Assembly (NCBI RefSeq): GCF_024294805.1
Contig: NZ_JANCLU010000013.1
Span: forward strand, 1 to 64,000
DNA length: 64,000 nt
Reading direction: 5' to 3'
Source: Alsobacter ponti
GTDB lineage: Bacteria > Pseudomonadota > Alphaproteobacteria > Rhizobiales > Beijerinckiaceae
The translations under genes were made by a program, and so were the position numbers. The notes under the pieces were generated by a model. The model was not told the origin of the DNA and searched no databases. It saw only the letters and a list, made by a program, of their open reading frames with translations. Below are positions 46,709 to 53,847 of this stretch, piece by piece. The stretch's first letter is position 1, and each line of letters starts with the position of its first letter.

Positions 46709-47440
46709 TCACTCCGACGCGAGCGGGAAATCGGCGGCATAGTATTCGAACCGTGTCGAGCTTTCGAAGGCGTTGGCCACCGGCTCGCCGGTGTGGGGGT
46801 TCACCGACACCTCGCCGGGCCGCCGGTAGAAGTTGTTGTCGAGCCGCAGCTTCAGCTTCTCGTACAGCTTGGTGCAGCGGCGCTTGACGAAATTGCTGCC
46901 GACCGGCGTTTCGCCCTCGGCGGGCGGCAAGTCGACGCACGACCAGTCCGTCGCTCCGAAATTGTGCCGGAGAAAGTTCGCCAGGGTCCAGAAATCCTTG
47001 CGGTCGCGGATTTCGTTGCGCGGATCGGTGACGACCCGCACGCCTTGAAGGTTGCCGTCGGCGTCGAACAGCCCCGAGGTGACGACCGGGAAATCGAACA
47101 CCTGGGTTCCGCGGAAGCGCCGGATCTCGACTTCCATGTCCCACGCCCGGGCCCAGTATTCGAGCTCGTCGTCGTAGCGGAAATAGACCTCGCGCAGCCC
47201 GTTGCGGTCGGGCCTGCACTTGCCGAAATCGGCGAAGCCGGAGAGCCGGATCGAGGGCGGCCCGCCATTGGTGCCGCACGCGTACTCGATGAAGTCGGTG
47301 GGCTGCTCGGCGGCGGGCTTGCCGATCTTCAGGTCCCACACGTCGCGACGGTCCGGGCGCACCTGCGCCGTCGCGGCGCCCGAAACGGCGAGCGCCGCCG
47401 CGACGATCGCGACGGCGACGCGCGCGGCGCGGAGGGGCAT
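46709..47440 (-). CDS. Four-cysteine secreted domain protein (module B)
   Basis: 243 residues from Met 47440, just after GGGGCTGA-type sequence, with TGATG overlap to the cytochrome gene. Signal peptide to about 26 (TAQ). Same domain as residues 30-240 of the module A fusion: YACGTNGGPPSIRLSGFADF, KCRPDRNGLREVYFRYDDE, SCVDLPP, VKRRC and NPHTG, with cysteines 55, 75, 168 and 189. Direct operon partner of a c-type cytochrome and PQQ dehydrogenase, so it probably works with them in the periplasm. Family not named by me. Confidence 0.85.
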   Translation of the reverse strand: MPLRAARVAVAIVAAALAVSGAATAQVRPDRRDVWDLKIGKPAAEQPTDFIEYACGTNGGPPSIRLSGFADFGKCRPDRNGLREVYFRYDDELEYWARAWDMEVEIRRFRGTQVFDFPVVTSGLFDADGNLQGVRVVTDPRNEIRDRKDFWTLANFLRHNFGATDWSCVDLPPAEGETPVGSNFVKRRCTKLYEKLKLRLDNNFYRRPGEVSVNPHTGEPVANAFESSTRFEYYAADFPLASE

Positions 47441-47961
47441 CAGCCCTTGCGCTGTTCGATGAGCTTGCACTCGCCGATCTCGCTGCCGAAATATTCGATG
47501 CACTCTTCCTTGGTGACGGCGGGATGGCCGATGATCTTGGCCGAGACGTAGTCGGCGACCGCCTGGATCTCGTCCTTCTGCAGAGTCTGGTCGCCGCGCC
47601 TCGGCTTGAGCGAGCCGACGTCTTCGGAATTCATGCCGTAGCAACGCTTGTCCGTGTAGGCGAAGCGGTCGTGATAGGGCATTCCGGTGCCGGGGCGGCC
47701 GCACTGGATGACCTCCGCCACCTGGTCACGGGTGAGCTGGGAGGTGCGCAGGGTCGGCGCGCCGCCTTCCGAGCGCGGGTCGCCATGGCCGTCTCCGGCC
47801 CAGCCGTGGCAGAACGGGCAGCCCGCCTTGGACGAGTAGATCTGCTTGCCGACCGAGACGTCCTGGGCCAGCGCGGCCGATCCGGACAGCATGACGGCGA
47901 GAAGGGCGGCGGCGGCCGAGATCGCCGCCGAAACCGCGGATGCGCGCTGAGGATGAAGCAA
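47440..47961 (-). CDS. Small c-type cytochrome (module B)
   Basis: A TTG start at 47961 follows GGGAG and gives 173 residues with a good signal peptide (to LAQ33). This matches the 175 residues of the module A paralog; no ATG lies between signal and stop in the frame before it. Haem site CPFCH at 48-52 within CPFCHGWAGDGHG; then QCGRPGTGMPYHDRFAYTDKRCYGMN in two parts, with a likely Met ligand. It would take electrons from the PQQ dehydrogenase coded just upstream. Confidence 0.82.
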   Translation of the reverse strand: MLHPQRASAVSAAISAAAALLAVMLSGSAALAQDVSVGKQIYSSKAGCPFCHGWAGDGHGDPRSEGGAPTLRTSQLTRDQVAEVIQCGRPGTGMPYHDRFAYTDKRCYGMNSEDVGSLKPRRGDQTLQKDEIQAVADYVSAKIIGHPAVTKEECIEYFGSEIGECKLIEQRKG

Positions 47962-48023
47962 CGTGAACTCCCGGGAGAGGAAAGCCGCCGCCGTCGCGGC
48001 CGAGCGATGAGGTGAACGAGCGA

Positions 48024-48053
48024 CCGCACGCCCCGGATGTCCGGGGCGTGCGG
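48024..48053 (-). terminator. Strong hairpin after PQQ dehydrogenase B
   Basis: CCGCACGCCCCGGA (48024-48037) is complementary over 14 bases to TCCGGGGCGTGCGG (48040-48053). It starts 12 bases after the dehydrogenase stop and precedes the cytochrome gene. No T-run follows, so it probably protects the dehydrogenase message and sets a dehydrogenase-over-cytochrome ratio. The same arrangement follows dehydrogenase A. Confidence 0.65.
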
Positions 48054-48065
48054 CCCGCCTTCCGC

Positions 48066-49865
48066 TCAGAGCGAGAAGACGTAGAGCATCGAGGTCGTCT
48101 GCAGGTCCTGCATCTCGGGATGCGTGCCCAGACGGCCCTTCGGCACGCGGCTGTGGCCGACGAGGATCGCGACATACTGCTTGCCGTTGACCGCGTAGGT
48201 CATCGGCGGAGCCGAGATGCCGGAACCGACGTTGAAGCTCCACAGCTCCTTCAGCGACTGGTCGTCATGCGCCGTGATGGTGCCGTCGAGCGTGGCCGTG
48301 AAGACGAGCCCGCCGCCGGTGCTGACGACGCCCGAATAGGCCGGGTACTCGAACAGCGTCTGCGCCTTGCGCTCGCCGGTCGTCGGGTCCATCGCGGTGA
48401 GGCTGCCGCCCAGCTTCTGGTCTTCGGTGAGGCCGCCGTTCCAGGCGATCTTGCCGCCCGAACGTTCGGCCACGGCCGTGACCTTGATGCAGCCCTCGAT
48501 GCCCGAGCCGTAGGACAGCCCCGTCTTCGGGCTGTACGAGGTCGGGAACATGTTGACGCCGCCCTGGATGTGCGGGCAGGCGGTCATCGCGCCCTGCGCA
48601 CGGCGGGACGGAGCGCCGATCTTGTAGGTCTGCAGCTTCTTGTTGGGATCGTACTCGACGGGCTTGCCTGTCTTCGGGTCGATGCCGTCCGTCCAGTTCA
48701 GCGTCTTGACGTACTGGCTGGCCTTGATGAACTGCCCGTTCGTGCGGTCCTGGACGTAGTAGAAGCCGTTACGGCCGAAATAGCCGAGCAGCTTGCGGTC
48801 CTGTCCGTCGACCTTGGCGTTGATGAGCTGCTTGCTGCCCACCTCGTCGAAGTCGAGGAAGTCGCCCGGCGTGTACTGGAAGTACCACTTCATCTTGCCC
48901 GTCTCGGTGTCGAGCGCGAGCGTGGAGTTGGTATAGAGGTTGTCGCCGGGGCGGTATTCCGGATCGTACATCGGCACCGGCTGGCCGGAGCCCCACAGCG
49001 TCAGCTTGGTTTCGGGATCGTAGGAGCCCGTCACCCAGAACGCGCCGCCGCCGTGCATCCACGCGTTGTTGTCGCCGCCCCAGGTCTCCGAGCCGGGCTC
49101 GCCCGGCGCGGGCACCGAGTAGGTGCGCCACAGCTGCGCGCCGGTGTCGGCGTCCAGCGCCGTCACGTGGTCGCGCGCGCCCTGGTCGCCGCCCGAGCCG
49201 CCGACGATGAGCTTGTTGCCGATCACCAGCGGCGGCGCGGTAAGCGCGTAGCCGTTCTTGGGGTCGTCGACCTGCACGGAGCGGACCTGCTCGCCGGTCT
49301 CGGCGTTGGTCCAGATCACCTTGCCGGGGCCGGTGACGGAGATCACGAAGTTCTTGTAGAGCGCGACGCCGCGGTTGGAGGGAATCCACACGTCGGCCTT
49401 GTTCACGCCGGGGTCCATGACCCACACGATGCGGCCGCGCTTCCCGTCGCGCACGTCGATCTTGTAGACCGAGCCCCAGGCGTCGACGACGTACATGAAC
49501 CCGTTATTGACCAGCGGAGTGGCCTGCAGGCCGCCCGTCGGGTTGTTGCCGCCGCCGGGCACGCCGCCGATGGCGGTGGTGAAGGCGACCTTCAGGTTCT
49601 TGACGTTATCCTTGTTGATCTGGTCGAGCGGCGAGTAACGGGTGGAGTTGTACTCCTTGTGCACCATGAGCCAGTTCTGCGGCTCCTTGTCGGCGTTCAG
49701 GAGGCGCTCGTTCGTGACCTCCGAGCTCGCGCCGCTGGCCGCGGCGGGTGTCGCGGCGGCGCCTGGCTTCGCCGGATCGTCGACGGCGAAAGCAGGAATT
49801 GTGAAGACGCTGGATAGTAATGCGGTCGCGAATGCGAGGCGTAGCCCGCGATGGCTCGAAGCCAT
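48066..49865 (-). CDS. PQQ-dependent alcohol dehydrogenase (module B)
   Basis: 599 residues, signal peptide to about 27 (AFA), propeller of the methanol/ethanol dehydrogenase family (RLLNADKEPQNWLMVHKEYN, YSPLDQINKDNVKNLKV). Metal/PQQ Glu189 (TNAETGE), catalytic Asp338 and extra Asp340 in FLDFDEVG, the acidic pair seen in lanthanide enzymes. As in module A, Gln295 (GSGQP) stands for the usual Asn ligand and there is no Cys-Cys pair (NKADVWIPSNRGVA). The Trp before the catalytic Asp is Leu. C-terminus MLYVFSL is shared with paralog A. First gene of an operon with cytochrome and four-Cys protein. Confidence 0.88.
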   Translation of the reverse strand: MASSHRGLRLAFATALLSSVFTIPAFAVDDPAKPGAAATPAAASGASSEVTNERLLNADKEPQNWLMVHKEYNSTRYSPLDQINKDNVKNLKVAFTTAIGGVPGGGNNPTGGLQATPLVNNGFMYVVDAWGSVYKIDVRDGKRGRIVWVMDPGVNKADVWIPSNRGVALYKNFVISVTGPGKVIWTNAETGEQVRSVQVDDPKNGYALTAPPLVIGNKLIVGGSGGDQGARDHVTALDADTGAQLWRTYSVPAPGEPGSETWGGDNNAWMHGGGAFWVTGSYDPETKLTLWGSGQPVPMYDPEYRPGDNLYTNSTLALDTETGKMKWYFQYTPGDFLDFDEVGSKQLINAKVDGQDRKLLGYFGRNGFYYVQDRTNGQFIKASQYVKTLNWTDGIDPKTGKPVEYDPNKKLQTYKIGAPSRRAQGAMTACPHIQGGVNMFPTSYSPKTGLSYGSGIEGCIKVTAVAERSGGKIAWNGGLTEDQKLGGSLTAMDPTTGERKAQTLFEYPAYSGVVSTGGGLVFTATLDGTITAHDDQSLKELWSFNVGSGISAPPMTYAVNGKQYVAILVGHSRVPKGRLGTHPEMQDLQTTSMLYVFSL

Positions 49866-50358
49866 GGCTCATCCCTCCCTGTCCTGATCACGAGGCGTTT
49901 GCGCGCCCCGTCTGGTTTGCACCAATCCCTTATTGGGACGCCTCAATCTGCTATCGAGGCCGCGCCCAAGTCAACGACAATCAGACATGATTCAGGCGCA
50001 ACCCAGCTTCGCCGAAATATCCATCCCCCGAATGGCTGAGGTGATCGGGCGGGCCGACGGCTTTTTCTAAATGAGAAGCACGAAGGATTGATATTTTTCG
50101 TACCGACGCAGGCGGAACGCCCTGTTCCAGCAGCCGGCCCCGCTGTGAAGATTGAGGCCGGGCAGGCTTTCGGGCCGCTGGACAAGGGCCGGGACATCGG
50201 AAACAGTAGGGCCAAGACACAGATCGCCGGGCGTTTCCACGACCCGCGCGACGGTCAGGCAGGGAGGACAGCCGAGTGGTGACGAGCCCGATCCACGCCG
50301 CATTGCGCCCGCGCGCGGCGGCCAGCCGCCGGCGGCGCGGCGCGCCCGGGAGGCGCAT
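49866..50358. promoter_or_regulatory. Long divergent intergenic region, no gene recognised
   Basis: 493 bases between PQQ dehydrogenase B (minus) and the ExbB-like gene (plus). Near the dehydrogenase there is CCAAT-CCCTT-ATTGG (49922-49936), a 5+5+5 inverted repeat about 56 bases before its start and a possible activator site. The half toward the ExbB-like gene, 50100-50280, is rich in self-complementary GC blocks and could be a structured leader. It does not match the cobalamin or other riboswitch cores I know. A start for the ExbB-like protein further upstream would add an Arg-rich lead with no family look. Confidence 0.45.
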
Positions 50359-51135
50359 GTGAGCGCGTCCCGACAGGCAGGCCTGCTGACAGGCTTCGAC
50401 CAGGCCCGCGACTATCTCCCATTGCTCCGCCTGATGGTGCTGCTGGGGCTGATCATCTTCGGCATCGTGGTCCTCTACTTCTTCGGGCTGGTGCAGGCGC
50501 TGTTCGCCACCGACCGCAGCCACATCTCCTCGCTCATCGTGCTGATCTTCTTCGGCACCACGGCGCATTGCGTGCTGCAAACCGCGATCATCTCGCGCGA
50601 GCTGACCTCGGCCCGCCGCGTCGCGGCGATCGTCGAGAGCGATTCGGGGTTCAGGGTCATCAACGGGCGGGCGGTGAGCGCCGACGGCCGCGAGCTGGAG
50701 CCCAGCATCCTGACGCGCCACATCCTCAACCTGATCGGCAAGTCGCGCGCCCAGGGCGGTCGGCGGCTCGACCAGGCGATCCTGCTGCGCAACCTCGCCG
50801 ACCAGCTGCGTCGGCGCGAGAAGCTCGGCTGGTTCGTCGCCGAGGCGCTGCTGCGCCTGGCGCTGCTCGGCACCGCCGTCGGCTTCATCTTCATGCTGAT
50901 CCCGATCGCCACGCTGAAATCGTTCGACGTCGAGACGCTGCGCACGGCGCTGTCGGGCATGAGCGGCGGCATGGCGGTGGCGCTGAACGTCACGGTCACC
51001 GGCATCGGCTGCGCGCTGCTGCTCAAGCTCGAATACTACATCCTCGATTCCTCGATCTCGGAGCTGTTCAACACCATCACCGAGCTCACGGAGGTGCACG
51101 TCGTGTCCGTGCTGGAGAGGCCGTCGCATGGATGA
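50359..51135 (+). CDS. ExbB/TolQ/MotA-like proton channel protein
   Basis: 258 residues from a GTG at 50359 after GGGAGG. Hydrophobic helices at about 22-46, 56-78, 158-182 and 198-224, with a charged cytoplasmic segment between. The last two helices carry ALLRLALLGTAVGFIFML and GMSGGMAVALNVTVTGIGCA, the GTVxGFI...G...A...T..G pattern of MotA/TolQ/ExbB channels. It overlaps the next gene by 8 bases. With that ExbD-like partner it should use proton flow to do mechanical work across the envelope. Location inside a PQQ island is unusual. Confidence 0.72.
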   Translation: MSASRQAGLLTGFDQARDYLPLLRLMVLLGLIIFGIVVLYFFGLVQALFATDRSHISSLIVLIFFGTTAHCVLQTAIISRELTSARRVAAIVESDSGFRVINGRAVSADGRELEPSILTRHILNLIGKSRAQGGRRLDQAILLRNLADQLRRREKLGWFVAEALLRLALLGTAVGFIFMLIPIATLKSFDVETLRTALSGMSGGMAVALNVTVTGIGCALLLKLEYYILDSSISELFNTITELTEVHVVSVLERPSHG

Positions 51136-51772
51136 GTTCGGGCTCACCGCCGACGGCAGCGACGACGGGACGTTCGTCCCGTTCACGGACATCCTGTTCA
51201 ACGCGCTGCTCGGCCTGGCGGTGATGGTGTTCATGGCCTTCGCGCTCATCAACCCGGAGGCGAAGACCGGCGTCGTCGACGTCAAGGCCGAGTTCATCGT
51301 CACGGTGCAGTGGCCCGACAGCAATCCCGACGACGTCGACACCTATGTCGAGGATCCGCTCGGCAACCTTGTCTGGTACCACTCGCGCGAGTCCGGCTTT
51401 CTCGTCCTCGACCGCGACGACCGCGGCAACTACCGCGACACGATCACCGTCAACGGCAAGCAGATCCAGAATCCGCTCAACCAGGAGACGGTGACGATCC
51501 GCAAGATCATTCCCGGCGAATACATCGTCAACGTCAGCCACTACATCGCCAACACCACCGAGCCGCTGCCGGTGCGGGTGAAGGTGGAGAAGGTGAACCC
51601 CAGGCTCACGGTCGTCTACTACGGAACCATCACCATGGACCACAAGGGCCAGGAGGTGACGGCGGTGCGCTTCAGCGTCGACGCCGAGGGCAACGTGTCC
51701 GACGTCAACACGAGGCCCAAGTCCCTCATCCAGGCCGTGCGCAAGCCGAGCGCCGGCAACGCGCCGCGCTGA
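51128..51772 (+). CDS. ExbD/TolR-like protein with periplasmic YfaP(DUF2135)-like domain
   Basis: 214 residues. A single N-terminal helix TFVPFTDILFNALLGLAVMV has the P-x-x-D pattern with Asp21, matching the proton-carrying aspartate of ExbD/TolR/MotB. The periplasmic part (about 50-200) has DVDTYVEDPLGNLVWYHSRE, LVLDRDDRGNYRDT and IPGEYIVNVSHY, resembling the metal/adhesion-linked DUF2135/YfaP beta domain rather than the ExbD domain. Coupled to the ExbB-like gene (8-base overlap). Confidence 0.68.
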   Translation: MDEFGLTADGSDDGTFVPFTDILFNALLGLAVMVFMAFALINPEAKTGVVDVKAEFIVTVQWPDSNPDDVDTYVEDPLGNLVWYHSRESGFLVLDRDDRGNYRDTITVNGKQIQNPLNQETVTIRKIIPGEYIVNVSHYIANTTEPLPVRVKVEKVNPRLTVVYYGTITMDHKGQEVTAVRFSVDAEGNVSDVNTRPKSLIQAVRKPSAGNAPR

Positions 51773-51785
51773 GGGAGCCCACGCC

Positions 51786-52370
51786 ATGAGCATCGCCATC
51801 GCCCCTCTCGTCGCCGCCTACGTCCTCGTCGCCGCGCTGCTGCTGAGCCTCAACCTCACCTCGCGCTGGGCGTGGCCGGTGAAGGCCGGCGCGGTGGTGC
51901 TGACCACCGGGTTCTTCGCGCTGTCCTATGTCGGCGCGGTGTCGCTGCTCGGCTGGCCGAGCCGCGCCAAGCTGCCGCCGCACTTCCAGCTCCTCGCCAC
52001 CAAGGTGGTGGAGCCCGACGCGCACGCCGGCACCGCGGGCGGCGTGTTCCTGTGGATCGATCCGCTCGACGAGCAGAACCTGCCGCTCAACCGACCGCGC
52101 GCCTTCGAGCTGCCGTGGAGCGCCAAGCTGTCGCGCAAGGTCTCCGGCGCGCAGGAGAAACTGCAGCAGGGCCAGGAGGTCGCCGGCAAGGCCGAGGCGA
52201 TCGACGAGAACGACGTGCCGGTGGACGACATCCAGCGCGTCGCCGGGCCGCCCCCGCGCGAGGGCCAGGAGGCGAACGGCATGGACACGGTGCCGTTCTC
52301 CGACGACGGCCGCAATCTCCAGTTCGAAGACATGCCTCCCCCGATCCTTCCCGAGAAAGGACCGATCTGA
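51786..52370 (+). CDS. Two-TM membrane protein of unknown function
   Basis: 194 residues. Two helices near the N-terminus (APLVAAYVLVAALLLSLNL and the stretch 35-58), then a soluble region with HFQLLATKVVEPDAHAGTAG, WIDPLDEQNLPLNRPRAFEL and an acidic, Pro-rich C-terminus. AGGGAG is well placed before the ATG. 13 bases after the ExbD-like gene and 1 base overlap with the next, so a fixed part of the operon. I do not recognise the family. Confidence 0.68.
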   Translation: MSIAIAPLVAAYVLVAALLLSLNLTSRWAWPVKAGAVVLTTGFFALSYVGAVSLLGWPSRAKLPPHFQLLATKVVEPDAHAGTAGGVFLWIDPLDEQNLPLNRPRAFELPWSAKLSRKVSGAQEKLQQGQEVAGKAEAIDENDVPVDDIQRVAGPPPREGQEANGMDTVPFSDDGRNLQFEDMPPPILPEKGPI

Positions 52371-52813
52371 TGAACTCGACGTTCCGCCCCACCCTGTCGC
52401 GCCGCGCCCTGCTCGCCGCCGGGCTCGGGCTCGCCGGCGCGGGCGTCGCGCGCGCCGAGGGCAACCTCGCCTCCAAGCCCACCAAGCTGGAGCGCCTGGT
52501 GCTGACCCAGGACCTGAAGATGTCGGTGAAGGAGTACCAGCTCGTCACCGGCAAGTATTATCGCTGGGAAATCGAGAGCAAGGGGGGCGAGGAGTTCCAG
52601 CTGCGCGCGCCGGACCTGTTCCGCAACAGCTGGATCGACCAGATCGTCACCAGCGGCATCGAGGTGAAGCCCTTCGGCGGCGTGTACGGCCTGGAGTTCG
52701 ACGATCCCGGCGTCACCGAGGTCTGGTTCGTGCCGATCCGCCCCGGCAATTTCGACTTCTACGTCGCCGGGCAGCAGGAGCGCGGCATGATCGGCAAGTT
52801 CGTCGTCCGCTGA
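52370..52813 (+). CDS. Tat-exported cupredoxin-like protein without copper ligands
   Basis: 147 residues. Twin-arginine signal SRRALLAAGLGLAGAG. The mature C-terminus VWFVPIRPGNFDFYVAGQQE then RGMIGKFVV follows the cupredoxin closing strand pattern (PGxYxFxCxxxxHxxxGMxGxxxV), but the Cys and His ligands are absent; only GM remains. Start overlaps the previous stop (TGATG). Probably a structural or binding protein rather than an electron carrier. Confidence 0.65.
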   Translation: MNSTFRPTLSRRALLAAGLGLAGAGVARAEGNLASKPTKLERLVLTQDLKMSVKEYQLVTGKYYRWEIESKGGEEFQLRAPDLFRNSWIDQIVTSGIEVKPFGGVYGLEFDDPGVTEVWFVPIRPGNFDFYVAGQQERGMIGKFVVR

Positions 52814-52830
52814 CGGAAGGGACGGGAGCG

Positions 52831-53847
52831 ATGATGCGCGCGCAGTTGTCCGCCGGACGCCGGGGACGCTTCGGCCGGATGGCCGCCGGGGCGGCGCTGC
52901 TCGCCGCCGTGCTGGCGTCCGCGCCCGGCCACGCCAAGGGCACCGGGCTCGTCTATGTCAGCAACGAGAAGAGCAACGAGATCACCCTCGTCGACCCCGC
53001 CGAGATGAAGGTCGTCGGCGCGATCAAGACCTCGAAGCGCCCGCGCGACATGCACTTCAACAAGGACCGCACGCTGCTCTACGTCGCCTGCGGCGACAGC
53101 GACGTGGTCGACGTGATCGACGTCGCGTCGCGCAAGGTCGTCGACAAGATCCCGACCGGGCCGAGCCCCGAGGCGTTCAGGCTGAGCCCCGACGAGGCGA
53201 CGATCTATGTCTCCAACGAGGAGAACTCGAGCCTCCAGGCGATCAGCCTCAAGGAGAAGATCGTCGTCCACGAGGTGCCCACCGGGGCGGAGCCCGAAGG
53301 CGTGGCGATCAGCGAGGACGGCAAGACGATCTACGTCACTTCCGAGGTGGCCGACATGGTCCACGTCGTCAACGCCGAGGACGGCGCGGTGACGGACAAC
53401 ATCGTGGTCGGCACGCGCCCGCGCCGCTTCATCCTGACGCCGGACGGAAAGGATCTGTGGGTGACCTCCGAACTCTCCGGAGAGGTCCACATCATCGACC
53501 GCGCCACCAACCAGATCAAACAGGTGCTGAAATTCCTGCCGCCGGGCTTCCGGCAGGTCGACGTGACGCCGGTGGACCTCACCGCCACGGCCGACGGCAA
53601 GACGGCCTACGTCACGCTCGGGCGCGCCAACCACATCGCCATCGTCGACATCGCATCGCGCAAGATCGAGGGCTATGTGCTGGTCGGCAGCCGGCCCTGG
53701 GGCGTGCGCCTCAGCGGCGACGAGAAGCGTCTCTACGTCGCCAACGGCCTCAGCGACGACCTCAGCATCGTCGACCTCGCCAGCCGCAAGGTGCTGAAGG
53801 CCATTCCGGTGGGCCGCGTGCCCTACGGAGTGCAGGTCGATGACTAG
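52831..53847 (+). CDS. PQQ-catabolism-associated YVTN beta-propeller protein
   Basis: 338 residues from ATG 52831 after GGGAG, with signal peptide to about 35 (GHAKG). Seven YVTN/cytochrome cd1-like repeats such as LVYVSNEKSNEITLVDP, TIYVSNEENSSLQAIS and RLYVANGLSDDLSIVDLASR. This matches the beta-propeller family repeatedly coded with PQQ alcohol dehydrogenases and a linked ABC transporter. Periplasmic; possibly a binding scaffold. Overlaps the next gene by 8 bases. Confidence 0.85.
   Translation: MMRAQLSAGRRGRFGRMAAGAALLAAVLASAPGHAKGTGLVYVSNEKSNEITLVDPAEMKVVGAIKTSKRPRDMHFNKDRTLLYVACGDSDVVDVIDVASRKVVDKIPTGPSPEAFRLSPDEATIYVSNEENSSLQAISLKEKIVVHEVPTGAEPEGVAISEDGKTIYVTSEVADMVHVVNAEDGAVTDNIVVGTRPRRFILTPDGKDLWVTSELSGEVHIIDRATNQIKQVLKFLPPGFRQVDVTPVDLTATADGKTAYVTLGRANHIAIVDIASRKIEGYVLVGSRPWGVRLSGDEKRLYVANGLSDDLSIVDLASRKVLKAIPVGRVPYGVQVDD

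Noticed and set aside
50100-50280. Cobalamin riboswitch before the ExbB-like gene (GACGCAGGCGG and nearby GC blocks)
   Set aside because: The conserved core (GCCACTG and the CAGGAGACCTGCC end) is absent; only a short starting similarity.
52370-52813. Blue copper electron carrier for the PQQ dehydrogenase
   Set aside because: No Cys or His at ligand positions; the c-type cytochromes are the likely carriers.
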